Below are positions 1 through 7,013 of a DNA stretch of 44,249 nt, in pieces. Each line of letters begins with the position of its first letter. The stretch's first letter is position 1. Under the pieces are notes generated by a model, which searched no databases, had not been told where the DNA came from, and saw nothing but the letters and a program-made list of their open reading frames with translations. This DNA is from MFZZ01 sp964610165. GTDB lineage: Bacteria > Patescibacteriota > Microgenomatia > UBA1406 > GWC2-37-13. Made by a program: the position numbers and the translations under genes. The stretch lies in contig CAZSUZ010000010.1 in assembly GCA_964610165.1 (NCBI GenBank), forward strand, positions 1 through 44,249. Direction: 5' to 3'.

Positions 1-89
1 ACATACCAAAACATTGCAGCAACTACCACTACTCCAATTAATCCTAAAAGTATTCGTTTTATTGTTTTTATTACTAAAGGTTTTGCCAT
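1..89 (-). CDS. N-terminus of a membrane protein (runs off left edge)
   Basis: Only the first 29 codons are inside the window. They begin MAKPLVIKTIKR and continue into a hydrophobic stretch (LLGLIGVVVVAAMFW), which reads as a positive-inside signal anchor or first membrane helix. The ATG lies 6 bases after the stop codon of the upstream gene on the same strand, with no Shine-Dalgarno sequence, so it is probably the next cistron of that operon. The family cannot be told from this fragment. Confidence 0.6.
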   Translation of the reverse strand, partial: MAKPLVIKTIKRILLGLIGVVVVAAMFWY

Positions 90-95
90 ATACTA

Positions 96-2474
96 TTAAT
101 TTCTTGGATTATAACTATTAGACCAAATCGTATAATCTGCAGATGTTGGTCTAGCTCCACCGACTCCATCAAAATCAGATGATTTACAATTTAGTGGTTT
201 TCTATTACTTAATTCTCCAACTATACAACTGTAATCTGCTAAATTTATATTCCCATCACAGTTTGCATCTCCTTGTGGTTTTTTAGGACATGGAACAGTT
301 GTAACTGTTGTATTTGGAATAGTAACAATTACTGTTGGTCTGGCAGTTGGAACAATAGTTGTAGGAATCGATGTTGGTCTAGCTGTTGGAGCTACAGTAA
401 TAGTTGGCGTATTTACTATTGAATTGTAAGTAAATGTACGGGTAGCACTATATGTTCCACCAATACAATCTGCATTTGGACATACTTTTACTTTCCATGA
501 ATAGGTTTTTCCAGCTATCCACGTAGGTACTGGGTTTGTAAACGAATACTTTGTACCAACAAAGCTTACTGTACTTGGCGTACTATTTCCTGTCACTTCT
601 AAACGATATTTTGTATTTGTAACATAACATGTACTCCATTCAAATGAAGGGTTACTAGTAATTGATGCATTATTTGCAGGTGAAACTAAATTTGGAATAC
701 AAGTTGGTGTTGGCAAAGGAACATACGAGGCAGATGTTTTTTCTGTCGTATTGCCATTCAATACAGTTACTCCTGTCATTGTTACAGGTTTTGTAAAACC
801 AGCGACATCTTTAAATTCTATTTTGTAATAACCAAGACTAAGCCTTGGTTCTGTCTGTCCACTATTTCTCCATGCAGTAGCCCTATCATTAACATTCAAA
901 GTTCTCCATTGAGCGCCATTTGGTGCAGATGGGATAGTTACCTTAATATTTCCACTTGGTTGAATGACAGTACAATTTACAGTATTTGAAACAAGAGATG
1001 TATTTGTTCCATTTTTTGCTATCAATCTTGCCTGAAAATTTGCACCATAATTTGTTGATGTAATTGTTTTTGTAGTTATATTACCCACATCTCCACTAAA
1101 AATTCCTTGTTGAGAATCTCCACCTGTATTTGTCCAGATAACTTCCAAGTTGTAATTATTAGCTCCAGTTACTGCATTCCAATTATATTTAACTCCACCA
1201 GCCAAATTTGTACAAGACAATACTGGTGTTGCCAATCGAGTTGCAGGTGCAGTTACACAAGTGCTATTACTACAAACTAACCCTGAACCACAAACCTTGC
1301 CACAAGCTCCACAATGTTGATTATTATTAGTAACTGTTGTACAAGTATTGGCACATAATAATTGACCTGCAGCACAAGTTTTAACTGTTGGTGTTGGAGC
1401 TACACAAGTGCTATTACTACAAACTAACCCTGGACTACAAGCCCTACCACAAGCACCACAATGTTGATTGTTATTAGTAACTGTTGTACAAGTATTGGCA
1501 CATAATAATTGACCTGAAGCGCACTGTCTAACTGTTGGAGCAACAGTGTTTGTTGGTTGAGCTGCTATTAAAAATGCAGATCCTTCATATGCATTTGAAG
1601 AAGAATTAAAGTTATAACATGAATTAGCAGTACATCTTGTTTGAATATTAGTTGCTGGAGATGTCCATGCAGATGTAAATTTAGTTACACCCGATGGATA
1701 TGTAACTGCATCATTTAACCATGCCCATTGTCCATTTTTATAACTCATCGATCTACAATAATTTTGACTTTCATTACATAAAGTAGCTTTACCATTTATT
1801 GGATCATTCCATCCTACAGATAAACCAGAACCTGCCCACATTTTTGTATCATCTTTCCATATACCTGCTTCTTTCATATTAAGTGGTGCACCACCATCTC
1901 TCCAGCCACTTGTTTGATTAGCACCGTTTGGATAACGGATATATCGCCAACAATAAACTCCTTTACACACTAATGTCTCATTAACTGTATATCCATTCAT
2001 TTGTGTTGGTAATACCCATGTCCAAGCTGCACTTGGACCACCTTGTGAACCTGGCTTAATATCTGTACCAGGGATTGGTTGGGTATTGGAATAATTAGAA
2101 TCTGTTTCCATATTAAATGGTTTTCCACCATTTTCCCATGTAGGTGGAGCCGTATCTCTGTTTAATGTCCAACAAAACTTACCATTACATAGATATGCTC
2201 TATTGCCTATATAACTTTCCCAACCTGTTGTTGGCCCACCATTAGACCATAAATAGACATCTGTAGCAGGATCAATTGTTTTTGAAGATAATGCACCATT
2301 CCATAATGGATCGATATTGGCAGAAGCTCGTGGACCGATATTTATATTCTGATTGCGTATCTGGCTTCCAACTAAAATACCCAAGCCAATAACCACCATG
2401 CCAACTAAAACGGCAATTGTGCCTATTTCACCACGTCTGTTGTGGATTAATGAAGATATTGATTGTAATTTCAT
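96..2474 (-). CDS. Secreted or anchored Cys-rich protein with fibronectin-like regions and a C-terminal dockerin-like segment
   Basis: 792 aa. Residues about 18-38 form one hydrophobic helix after a basic start (IHNRRGEIGTIAVLVGMVVIG), giving N-terminal anchoring or export. Residues 50-300 are rich in Trp, Gly and paired Cys with no family I recognise. Residues about 317-408 hold two near-identical Cys-rich modules (CASGQLLCANTC, then CGACG and CSNSTC). Two beta-rich, fibronectin-III-like stretches follow, then a Thr/Pro linker. The last about 65 residues carry DANCDGNINLADY and DFDGVGGARPTSADY, the paired calcium-loop pattern of type I dockerins. A near-consensus promoter precedes it at 2505-2533, with a palindrome in the short leader. 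Exact function is unknown; cell-surface binding is inferred. Confidence 0.75.
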   Translation of the reverse strand: MKLQSISSLIHNRRGEIGTIAVLVGMVVIGLGILVGSQIRNQNINIGPRASANIDPLWNGALSSKTIDPATDVYLWSNGGPTTGWESYIGNRAYLCNGKFCWTLNRDTAPPTWENGGKPFNMETDSNYSNTQPIPGTDIKPGSQGGPSAAWTWVLPTQMNGYTVNETLVCKGVYCWRYIRYPNGANQTSGWRDGGAPLNMKEAGIWKDDTKMWAGSGLSVGWNDPINGKATLCNESQNYCRSMSYKNGQWAWLNDAVTYPSGVTKFTSAWTSPATNIQTRCTANSCYNFNSSSNAYEGSAFLIAAQPTNTVAPTVRQCASGQLLCANTCTTVTNNNQHCGACGRACSPGLVCSNSTCVAPTPTVKTCAAGQLLCANTCTTVTNNNQHCGACGKVCGSGLVCSNSTCVTAPATRLATPVLSCTNLAGGVKYNWNAVTGANNYNLEVIWTNTGGDSQQGIFSGDVGNITTKTITSTNYGANFQARLIAKNGTNTSLVSNTVNCTVIQPSGNIKVTIPSAPNGAQWRTLNVNDRATAWRNSGQTEPRLSLGYYKIEFKDVAGFTKPVTMTGVTVLNGNTTEKTSASYVPLPTPTCIPNLVSPANNASITSNPSFEWSTCYVTNTKYRLEVTGNSTPSTVSFVGTKYSFTNPVPTWIAGKTYSWKVKVCPNADCIGGTYSATRTFTYNSIVNTPTITVAPTARPTSIPTTIVPTARPTVIVTIPNTTVTTVPCPKKPQGDANCDGNINLADYSCIVGELSNRKPLNCKSSDFDGVGGARPTSADYTIWSNSYNPRN
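1255..1523 (-). repeat. Two tandem copies of a Cys-rich module in the coding sequence
   Basis: Two copies about 122 bp long start near 1255 and 1402, a period of 147 bp (49 codons). They are almost identical at DNA level over long stretches, for example the shared run beginning acacaagtgctattacta. This suggests a recent in-frame duplication. Confidence 0.8.
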
Positions 2475-2486
2475 GTATTAATAGCT

Positions 2487-2500
2487 CTAACTATAGTTAG
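2487..2500. promoter_or_regulatory. 14-bp perfect palindrome at the predicted transcription start
   Basis: CTAACTATAGTTAG is a perfect 7+7 inverted repeat. It lies 4 bp downstream of the -10 box of the Cys-rich gene, where a repressor would block initiation. The small DNA-binding protein encoded divergently next door is a possible ligand. The site is seen directly; its role is inferred. Confidence 0.45.
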
Positions 2501-2504
2501 ATTT

Positions 2505-2533
2505 ATAATAATTAGTTTTTTTTATAAAGTCAA
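2505..2533 (-). promoter_or_regulatory. Sigma70-type promoter for the Cys-rich dockerin-like gene
   Basis: On the minus strand: TTGACT (2533-2528), a 17-bp spacer, then TATTAT (2510-2505). Transcription should start near 2498, giving a leader of about 24 nt before the ATG at 2474. No Shine-Dalgarno sequence is visible in that leader. Confidence 0.7.
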
Positions 2534-2583
2534 CGGATTGCAATAAGTTTGTAAGATTAATTAAAATATGAATTAAAATCTAT

Positions 2584-2612
2584 TTGACAATCTCTTTCTG
2601 CAATCGTATAAT
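2584..2612 (+). promoter_or_regulatory. Perfect-consensus sigma70 promoter
   Basis: TTGACA (2584-2589), a 17-bp spacer and TATAAT (2607-2612): both hexamers and the spacing are consensus. The expected start is near 2619, only about 8 nt before the ATG at 2627, so the mRNA is nearly leaderless. Confidence 0.85.
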
Positions 2613-2626
2613 CCTTGAACACTACT

Positions 2627-2854
2627 ATGTCAGACAAATCCATACGCAAACCTTCTGTATCACTCGAGAACTTACCAGATCTTTTAACAGTACGAGAAGT
2701 TGCAGAGGTGTTACGTGTTTCCCCTCTTACAATAAAGCGTTGGGGTAAAAAAGGTAAACTACCAGCAATTCGTATTAATTCTCGTGGCGATAGAAGATAT
2801 AAAAAGGAAGTTATATTAAGGCTTCTTGGTGAGAATCAAATTGTTGAAGAGTAA
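2627..2854 (+). CDS. Small excisionase/MerR-like helix-turn-helix DNA-binding protein
   Basis: 75 aa. Residues about 17-65 (DLLTVREVAEVLRVSPLTIKR, then GKLPAIRINSRGDRRYKKEV) match the HTH_17 excisionase/MerR-type winged helix, with the typical Trp in IKRWGKKGKLPA. I chose ATG 2627 over the in-frame TTG at 2615 because the consensus promoter ending at 2612 would start transcription after that TTG. It lacks an effector domain, so it is a simple DNA binder. Its promoter is divergent from that of the Cys-rich surface gene, which has a palindrome at its start site. Regulation of that gene or of itself is a reasonable inference. The stop codon abuts the stop of the next, convergent gene. Confidence 0.85.
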   Translation: MSDKSIRKPSVSLENLPDLLTVREVAEVLRVSPLTIKRWGKKGKLPAIRINSRGDRRYKKEVILRLLGENQIVEE

Positions 2855-3187
2855 CTATCTTCCAAATATTCTTGAAAAAAAGTTTCTTATTCTTGAAAAA
2901 AAACCCTCTTTTTTATTTTTATGTCTAACAGTTTCATTCATTTGTGCAAAAACTGACTTATTTTCTGCACTCATAACTGGTTCTTCTTGAACTTTAGATA
3001 TAACATCCATTGCCTGCGTAATTTGTGCTAAATCCCCTGCTTTAGAACCAGTATTGGATTGCTGCATTAATTCTAATAATTCAGGTGGAAGATTTGTAAA
3101 ACGCGGTTCGATTTTTGAACTTTCAATATCTTCTGGCATAAGCTCTAATTTTTCTTGCTGTAAAAATTGAGAAGATGATTCATTCAT
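2855..3187 (-). CDS. Hypothetical protein with basic amphipathic C-terminus
   Basis: 110 aa, no family recognised. The body is acidic and polar (LELMPEDIE, LPPELLELMQQ). The C-terminus is a short, strongly basic and aromatic amphipathic helix (GFFSRIRNFFSRIFGR), of the kind that lies on membrane surfaces or binds nucleic acid. It is the last gene of a four-gene minus-strand operon. Its ATG is 2 bases after the stop of the 1152-aa gene, so translation is probably coupled. It has no signal peptide. Function unknown. Confidence 0.75.
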   Translation of the reverse strand: MNESSSQFLQQEKLELMPEDIESSKIEPRFTNLPPELLELMQQSNTGSKAGDLAQITQAMDVISKVQEEPVMSAENKSVFAQMNETVRHKNKKEGFFSRIRNFFSRIFGR

Positions 3188-3189
3188 AT

Positions 3190-6100
3190 TTAGTTTTTTA
3201 CTTCAAATTTCAGTTGTAATTCTTTTGCTGGATATTCAATAGGGAAAAAATTCGAAGGTTGGAAACCTACTTGAGTAATTTCTGCAATAGTTGCATTCGC
3301 TGGAATATCAGGTGGTATATTTTTCTTTACCCACTCAGCCCCTAGTCGATATTTTACTGCGTCAAGATCTTCACCGATATGAATATATGGAGAATCTAGA
3401 GTACCTGTCGAAAGAGCAGTAATTAGAGAATGAACCTCAATAGCAATTGAATTTAATTTTGCATTCTGTAATTGTCTAAATAACTCCAGTGCATTTTCAT
3501 GTTGATATTCATTATCTTTAACTATATTTGCAAACAATTCTTTTAATGTCTGTTTCTGTTCAGAAGTAATTGCTGACATTTCTATCCATTCAGGAATGTT
3601 CTCTCTATAAAAAGATTTTTTTGTGCTCTCTTCTACCCATAATCGTGCAGCTTTATTTTGTATTGTTCTTAAATCTTCAATAGTAATCGAGTCTTTATTT
3701 TTTCTACCTTTTTTTAATTGATCCCGAATTAAATATAATTCATCTATTAATGGCATGAAAGTTTTTGCTGCTTTTACAAAATCCATTCGTTCCTCATCAG
3801 TAACCATAACTTGCAATTCATTACCATTATCTGCTTTATATTCATTTTGATATAATTTATTTGCACTCTCACGCCATTCAGAATTTAAAATACTGTATCC
3901 TTGATCAGGATTATAAGCATTAAAATCCCATTGAAGAGCTGACTTATCTAAAGTATTTACATCCATATCACTTATTAAGCCCATTGGTACTGGTCGGAAG
4001 CCCATTTGTAACAGTTCATTAACTGATTTACCTTCTAAGTCTTTTGCAAAATATATATGAGAAAAACTTATATCTTCTATAGTCTTTTGCAAATCTTTAA
4101 ATGTATGTATTAATTCAGTATTAGAGCCTTCTTGCAAAATCAATTTGTTGTATATTGAATTCAGAAACTCTCTTGTAGAACTTAACTGAAACTTAAACTC
4201 ATTCCCAAAATACATCTTTAAGTCATCAACATTTTTCGGACCCCACATTTCATTCCCAAATATTTTTTGTATTAATTGATCTACTTGATCTTTTTGAGAA
4301 TCTAAGTATTGATTAATATATTCACTTTGCAAGTTTTTAACTTCTTTAATTTGTTCAGTTGTAGGCTCAATTGTTAAAAACTGATTCATTTTTTCTTTAA
4401 TATCTCGCATTAATTCCTCCGGACTTTTCTGTTTCAAAGATGCTTCATTATTAGTTTGTATTGTAGCATTAACTTCTGTTGCTTCTTTATGTTCTAAAGC
4501 CGACTGTGTTTCACTAGCATCTTTTACGATAAATTCATTCTCTTCATTTAGCTCTTTTTGTTTAAGATAATCTTGAATCTGACCTGTAAGTTCATCTATT
4601 CCAAAGTCCAACGTTTCTTCTGTAGTAATAGCCCCTAGTAATCCACCAATTAATTCATATTTTGGATCTAAACCATTTTTCTTCAATAAATAGGTTATTA
4701 AATCTATTCTAAATTGTTTTTCCATAATATTTCTTTTTTTTATATCTAGTTGAGGTTCTGTTGTTAAAGTTGAGGACATCGTTAATGCAACATTTCTTTC
4801 CGCTTCTTGAAAATCCTTCATTCTTTCAATAAAAGATTTTATGATGTTGTCAAATAAATTTAAATCTTCTTCACTATAGGCTTGTTCAGCAGAATAAAAA
4901 CTGTGGCCTTCACGAAATTTTGAATATGGATATTGTCTTATTAATCTGTAGCTTTGTGTTTGTTTTAAATATTGAAGTAATTTTTCTTGATTCGTTTGAG
5001 CAAACTCATGTGCAAAAGCTAACTTCATTAATTCTTCAAAATTTACATCTTCAGTATTGTCTATATAGCCTTCTACATCGTATTTTTCTAACAATTCTGA
5101 CAATTCCATGTATAAGTAATCATTAAACATGTCTATTTGATGAGTACTAACAAACTTATCATATTCTGTATCTAACTCTTTTTCTGAAAAAAGATCATGC
5201 AAATTTATTTCTGGAATTCTTGGTAGATCTACTTCTTCTATTGGATACATAAAATCTTTAGGTTGTTCTATTGTTTGTTTAGATTGAGTACCAAAAATCG
5301 TTTCTGTTACGTTACTCCATGTTTTTTTAATTCTAGTTTGTAAATCTGGTTGTTCTTCAAAAACTACTTGAGCTTTTATTTCTTCTTGTGTTGAATTTGC
5401 ATTAGGTTTAAATCCAAAAAAAATTATTTTTGTAGCCTTATGAGATTGAATATCAATATCTTCATCATCTTCATTCCCATGTTGAAAAGGGACACCAGCG
5501 TTGGTAAGTTCCAAATATGTTTTGCCTAAAGTTTCTCTATGTGTGTAGATTGTTCCCCCTTCTAATACTTCTAAACCTTCTTTTAGTTTATAGTAAAAAG
5601 GCTGTATATTTTTTAATTCTTCTTTAGGAATTTGTCCAATTCTAAATCCTTCATATATGTTATATAAATAATTCATTGCAATTTGACGATACTCATTATC
5701 TTCAAAAATGTGCTTAAAATTAGATATAACATCTTCTGAATTTAAATGGGGATAAACCTTTGAAAGTAAATCTCCATAATTTTTAATTAATTCTTCATTC
5801 TCAGTAAACCATTTTTGTGCCATTTTTGTTTGTATAGTTTCATACGCTTCTTTTCTATTATTTCTGTCTTCTTCAGAAGTAAGTTCATTATTCTGCGCCA
5901 GCTCATTTCTTGTTCTTTCTAAATCTTCCTTCATAGATTCAAAAGTTTCCTGCTGTACTACATCTGCTTCTGGCTGAGCCTCAGATCCTGATTGCTCTGA
6001 TTGTTGTTCTTCTCTTTGAACTTCTGGAGCTTCGTGATGTTCAACTTCCACTTGTTCTGATTGTGAATCAGCTTCTGACGTTTGTTCTTCCTGTGCAGGA

Positions 6101-6648
6101 GGTACACGATTAAGAAATTGTGTTCGTTCTTGGGGCACCCACGCCTTACTTTCTTCTTCTCTCTGTTTTTCTTTTTCTATCTGATCTTCCCAATATGCAA
6201 TACGTGCTTCTGAAGCAATCTGCTGTTGATTTTGTAGTTTGCCACGAGCATCTTTAATAATCGTGTATTCCTTTCTCATTTGAGGTCCAGCAAATAATCC
6301 TCTACTATTCCGTGTTTTTTCTGTTTCAATGATTCTTCTATGTAAATCTATAGCATTTTGTTCTTCTTGAGTAATTCTCCTTTCTGAAATTTCTGTATCA
6401 GTAATATCTCTTTTTACTGCAGGATCTTCTACTCGATATCGTTCGAAATATAAATCTCTATGTGTTTTTGTAGTTTCAGGTTGTTCTGTTTCAATTTCTG
6501 GTGTTTCTATTGCGTCTGACTCGATTCCTAAAATATTTCGAATATGCTGATTTCGTAATTCTCTAGCTTTTTTTTTAAAATCACTTTTAACATCTTCTGA
6601 AATAACTGAAGTATCTTCTGAAGAAATTTGTTCAGCAATATCTACCAT
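3190..6648 (-). CDS. Large cytoplasmic hypothetical protein with three copies of an internal module
   Basis: 1152 aa, no signal peptide and no membrane segment, very rich in Glu, Gln and Lys. Residues 1-290 are charged and probably disordered or coiled coil (EQ-rich stretch at about 180-235). Three later regions share a pattern: an F..NE[YF] start, a helical run, and an end in GF[KRQ]P. These ends are GFKPNA near 411, MGFRPVPMG near 881 and VGFQPSNF near 1127, which I read as a repeated domain of roughly 80-110 residues. It sits between the 115-aa and 110-aa genes with 3- and 2-base spacing, so the three are co-translated. I do not recognise the family; a structural or scaffold role is only a guess. 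Confidence 0.8.
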   Translation of the reverse strand: MVDIAEQISSEDTSVISEDVKSDFKKKARELRNQHIRNILGIESDAIETPEIETEQPETTKTHRDLYFERYRVEDPAVKRDITDTEISERRITQEEQNAIDLHRRIIETEKTRNSRGLFAGPQMRKEYTIIKDARGKLQNQQQIASEARIAYWEDQIEKEKQREEESKAWVPQERTQFLNRVPPAQEEQTSEADSQSEQVEVEHHEAPEVQREEQQSEQSGSEAQPEADVVQQETFESMKEDLERTRNELAQNNELTSEEDRNNRKEAYETIQTKMAQKWFTENEELIKNYGDLLSKVYPHLNSEDVISNFKHIFEDNEYRQIAMNYLYNIYEGFRIGQIPKEELKNIQPFYYKLKEGLEVLEGGTIYTHRETLGKTYLELTNAGVPFQHGNEDDEDIDIQSHKATKIIFFGFKPNANSTQEEIKAQVVFEEQPDLQTRIKKTWSNVTETIFGTQSKQTIEQPKDFMYPIEEVDLPRIPEINLHDLFSEKELDTEYDKFVSTHQIDMFNDYLYMELSELLEKYDVEGYIDNTEDVNFEELMKLAFAHEFAQTNQEKLLQYLKQTQSYRLIRQYPYSKFREGHSFYSAEQAYSEEDLNLFDNIIKSFIERMKDFQEAERNVALTMSSTLTTEPQLDIKKRNIMEKQFRIDLITYLLKKNGLDPKYELIGGLLGAITTEETLDFGIDELTGQIQDYLKQKELNEENEFIVKDASETQSALEHKEATEVNATIQTNNEASLKQKSPEELMRDIKEKMNQFLTIEPTTEQIKEVKNLQSEYINQYLDSQKDQVDQLIQKIFGNEMWGPKNVDDLKMYFGNEFKFQLSSTREFLNSIYNKLILQEGSNTELIHTFKDLQKTIEDISFSHIYFAKDLEGKSVNELLQMGFRPVPMGLISDMDVNTLDKSALQWDFNAYNPDQGYSILNSEWRESANKLYQNEYKADNGNELQVMVTDEERMDFVKAAKTFMPLIDELYLIRDQLKKGRKNKDSITIEDLRTIQNKAARLWVEESTKKSFYRENIPEWIEMSAITSEQKQTLKELFANIVKDNEYQHENALELFRQLQNAKLNSIAIEVHSLITALSTGTLDSPYIHIGEDLDAVKYRLGAEWVKKNIPPDIPANATIAEITQVGFQPSNFFPIEYPAKELQLKFEVKN

Positions 6649-6651
6649 GTA

Positions 6652-6999
6652 TTAATCAACATTAAATGTTTGTAATTGTTTTCGAATATGGGCGAGTTTA
6701 TCATTTTCTTCTTTTTTCCCGGAAATCATATCTTCAATTTCCTGCCATGCTGCATCTTCAACTTCTTGCATAAATGTAGGTGTTAATGTTCTGTTTCCCT
6801 CTCCTACTTGAAGCATAAATTCATCATACTTGGCATCATTTAATATTTTTCGCATTTGATGAAATGCTTTCCAGCAAATAAATGTCACATCTCCTTTTTT
6901 TCCTTCTTCCATTGAATCAAATTGGTCAATCAATTTTGACTTTGTTTCTTTTTCTATTGGTAATGCTTTTATTACTTCTTTTGTTGTAAGTTGTCTCAT
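6652..6999 (-). CDS. Hypothetical protein sharing an LTPxxxQEVxD motif with its upstream neighbour
   Basis: 115 aa, predicted all-helical, no signal or membrane segment. Residues about 69-86 read NRTLTPTFMQEVEDAAW. The 880-aa protein encoded just upstream has NQPLTPSLKQEVQDRLY near its N-terminus, so the two share a short motif. It is the second gene of the operon, 14 bases after the 880-aa gene. A TATAAT at 7018-7013, overlapping the end of that gene, could serve as a second promoter. Function unknown. Confidence 0.75.
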   Translation of the reverse strand: MRQLTTKEVIKALPIEKETKSKLIDQFDSMEEGKKGDVTFICWKAFHQMRKILNDAKYDEFMLQVGEGNRTLTPTFMQEVEDAAWQEIEDMISGKKEENDKLAHIRKQLQTFNVD

Positions 7000-7013
7000 A
7001 AATAGTTAAAAAA

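Noticed and set aside
1255..1523. CRISPR-like array
   Set aside because: Only two long in-frame copies with no short spacers; they encode the Cys modules. No CRISPR array or cas gene is visible in the window.
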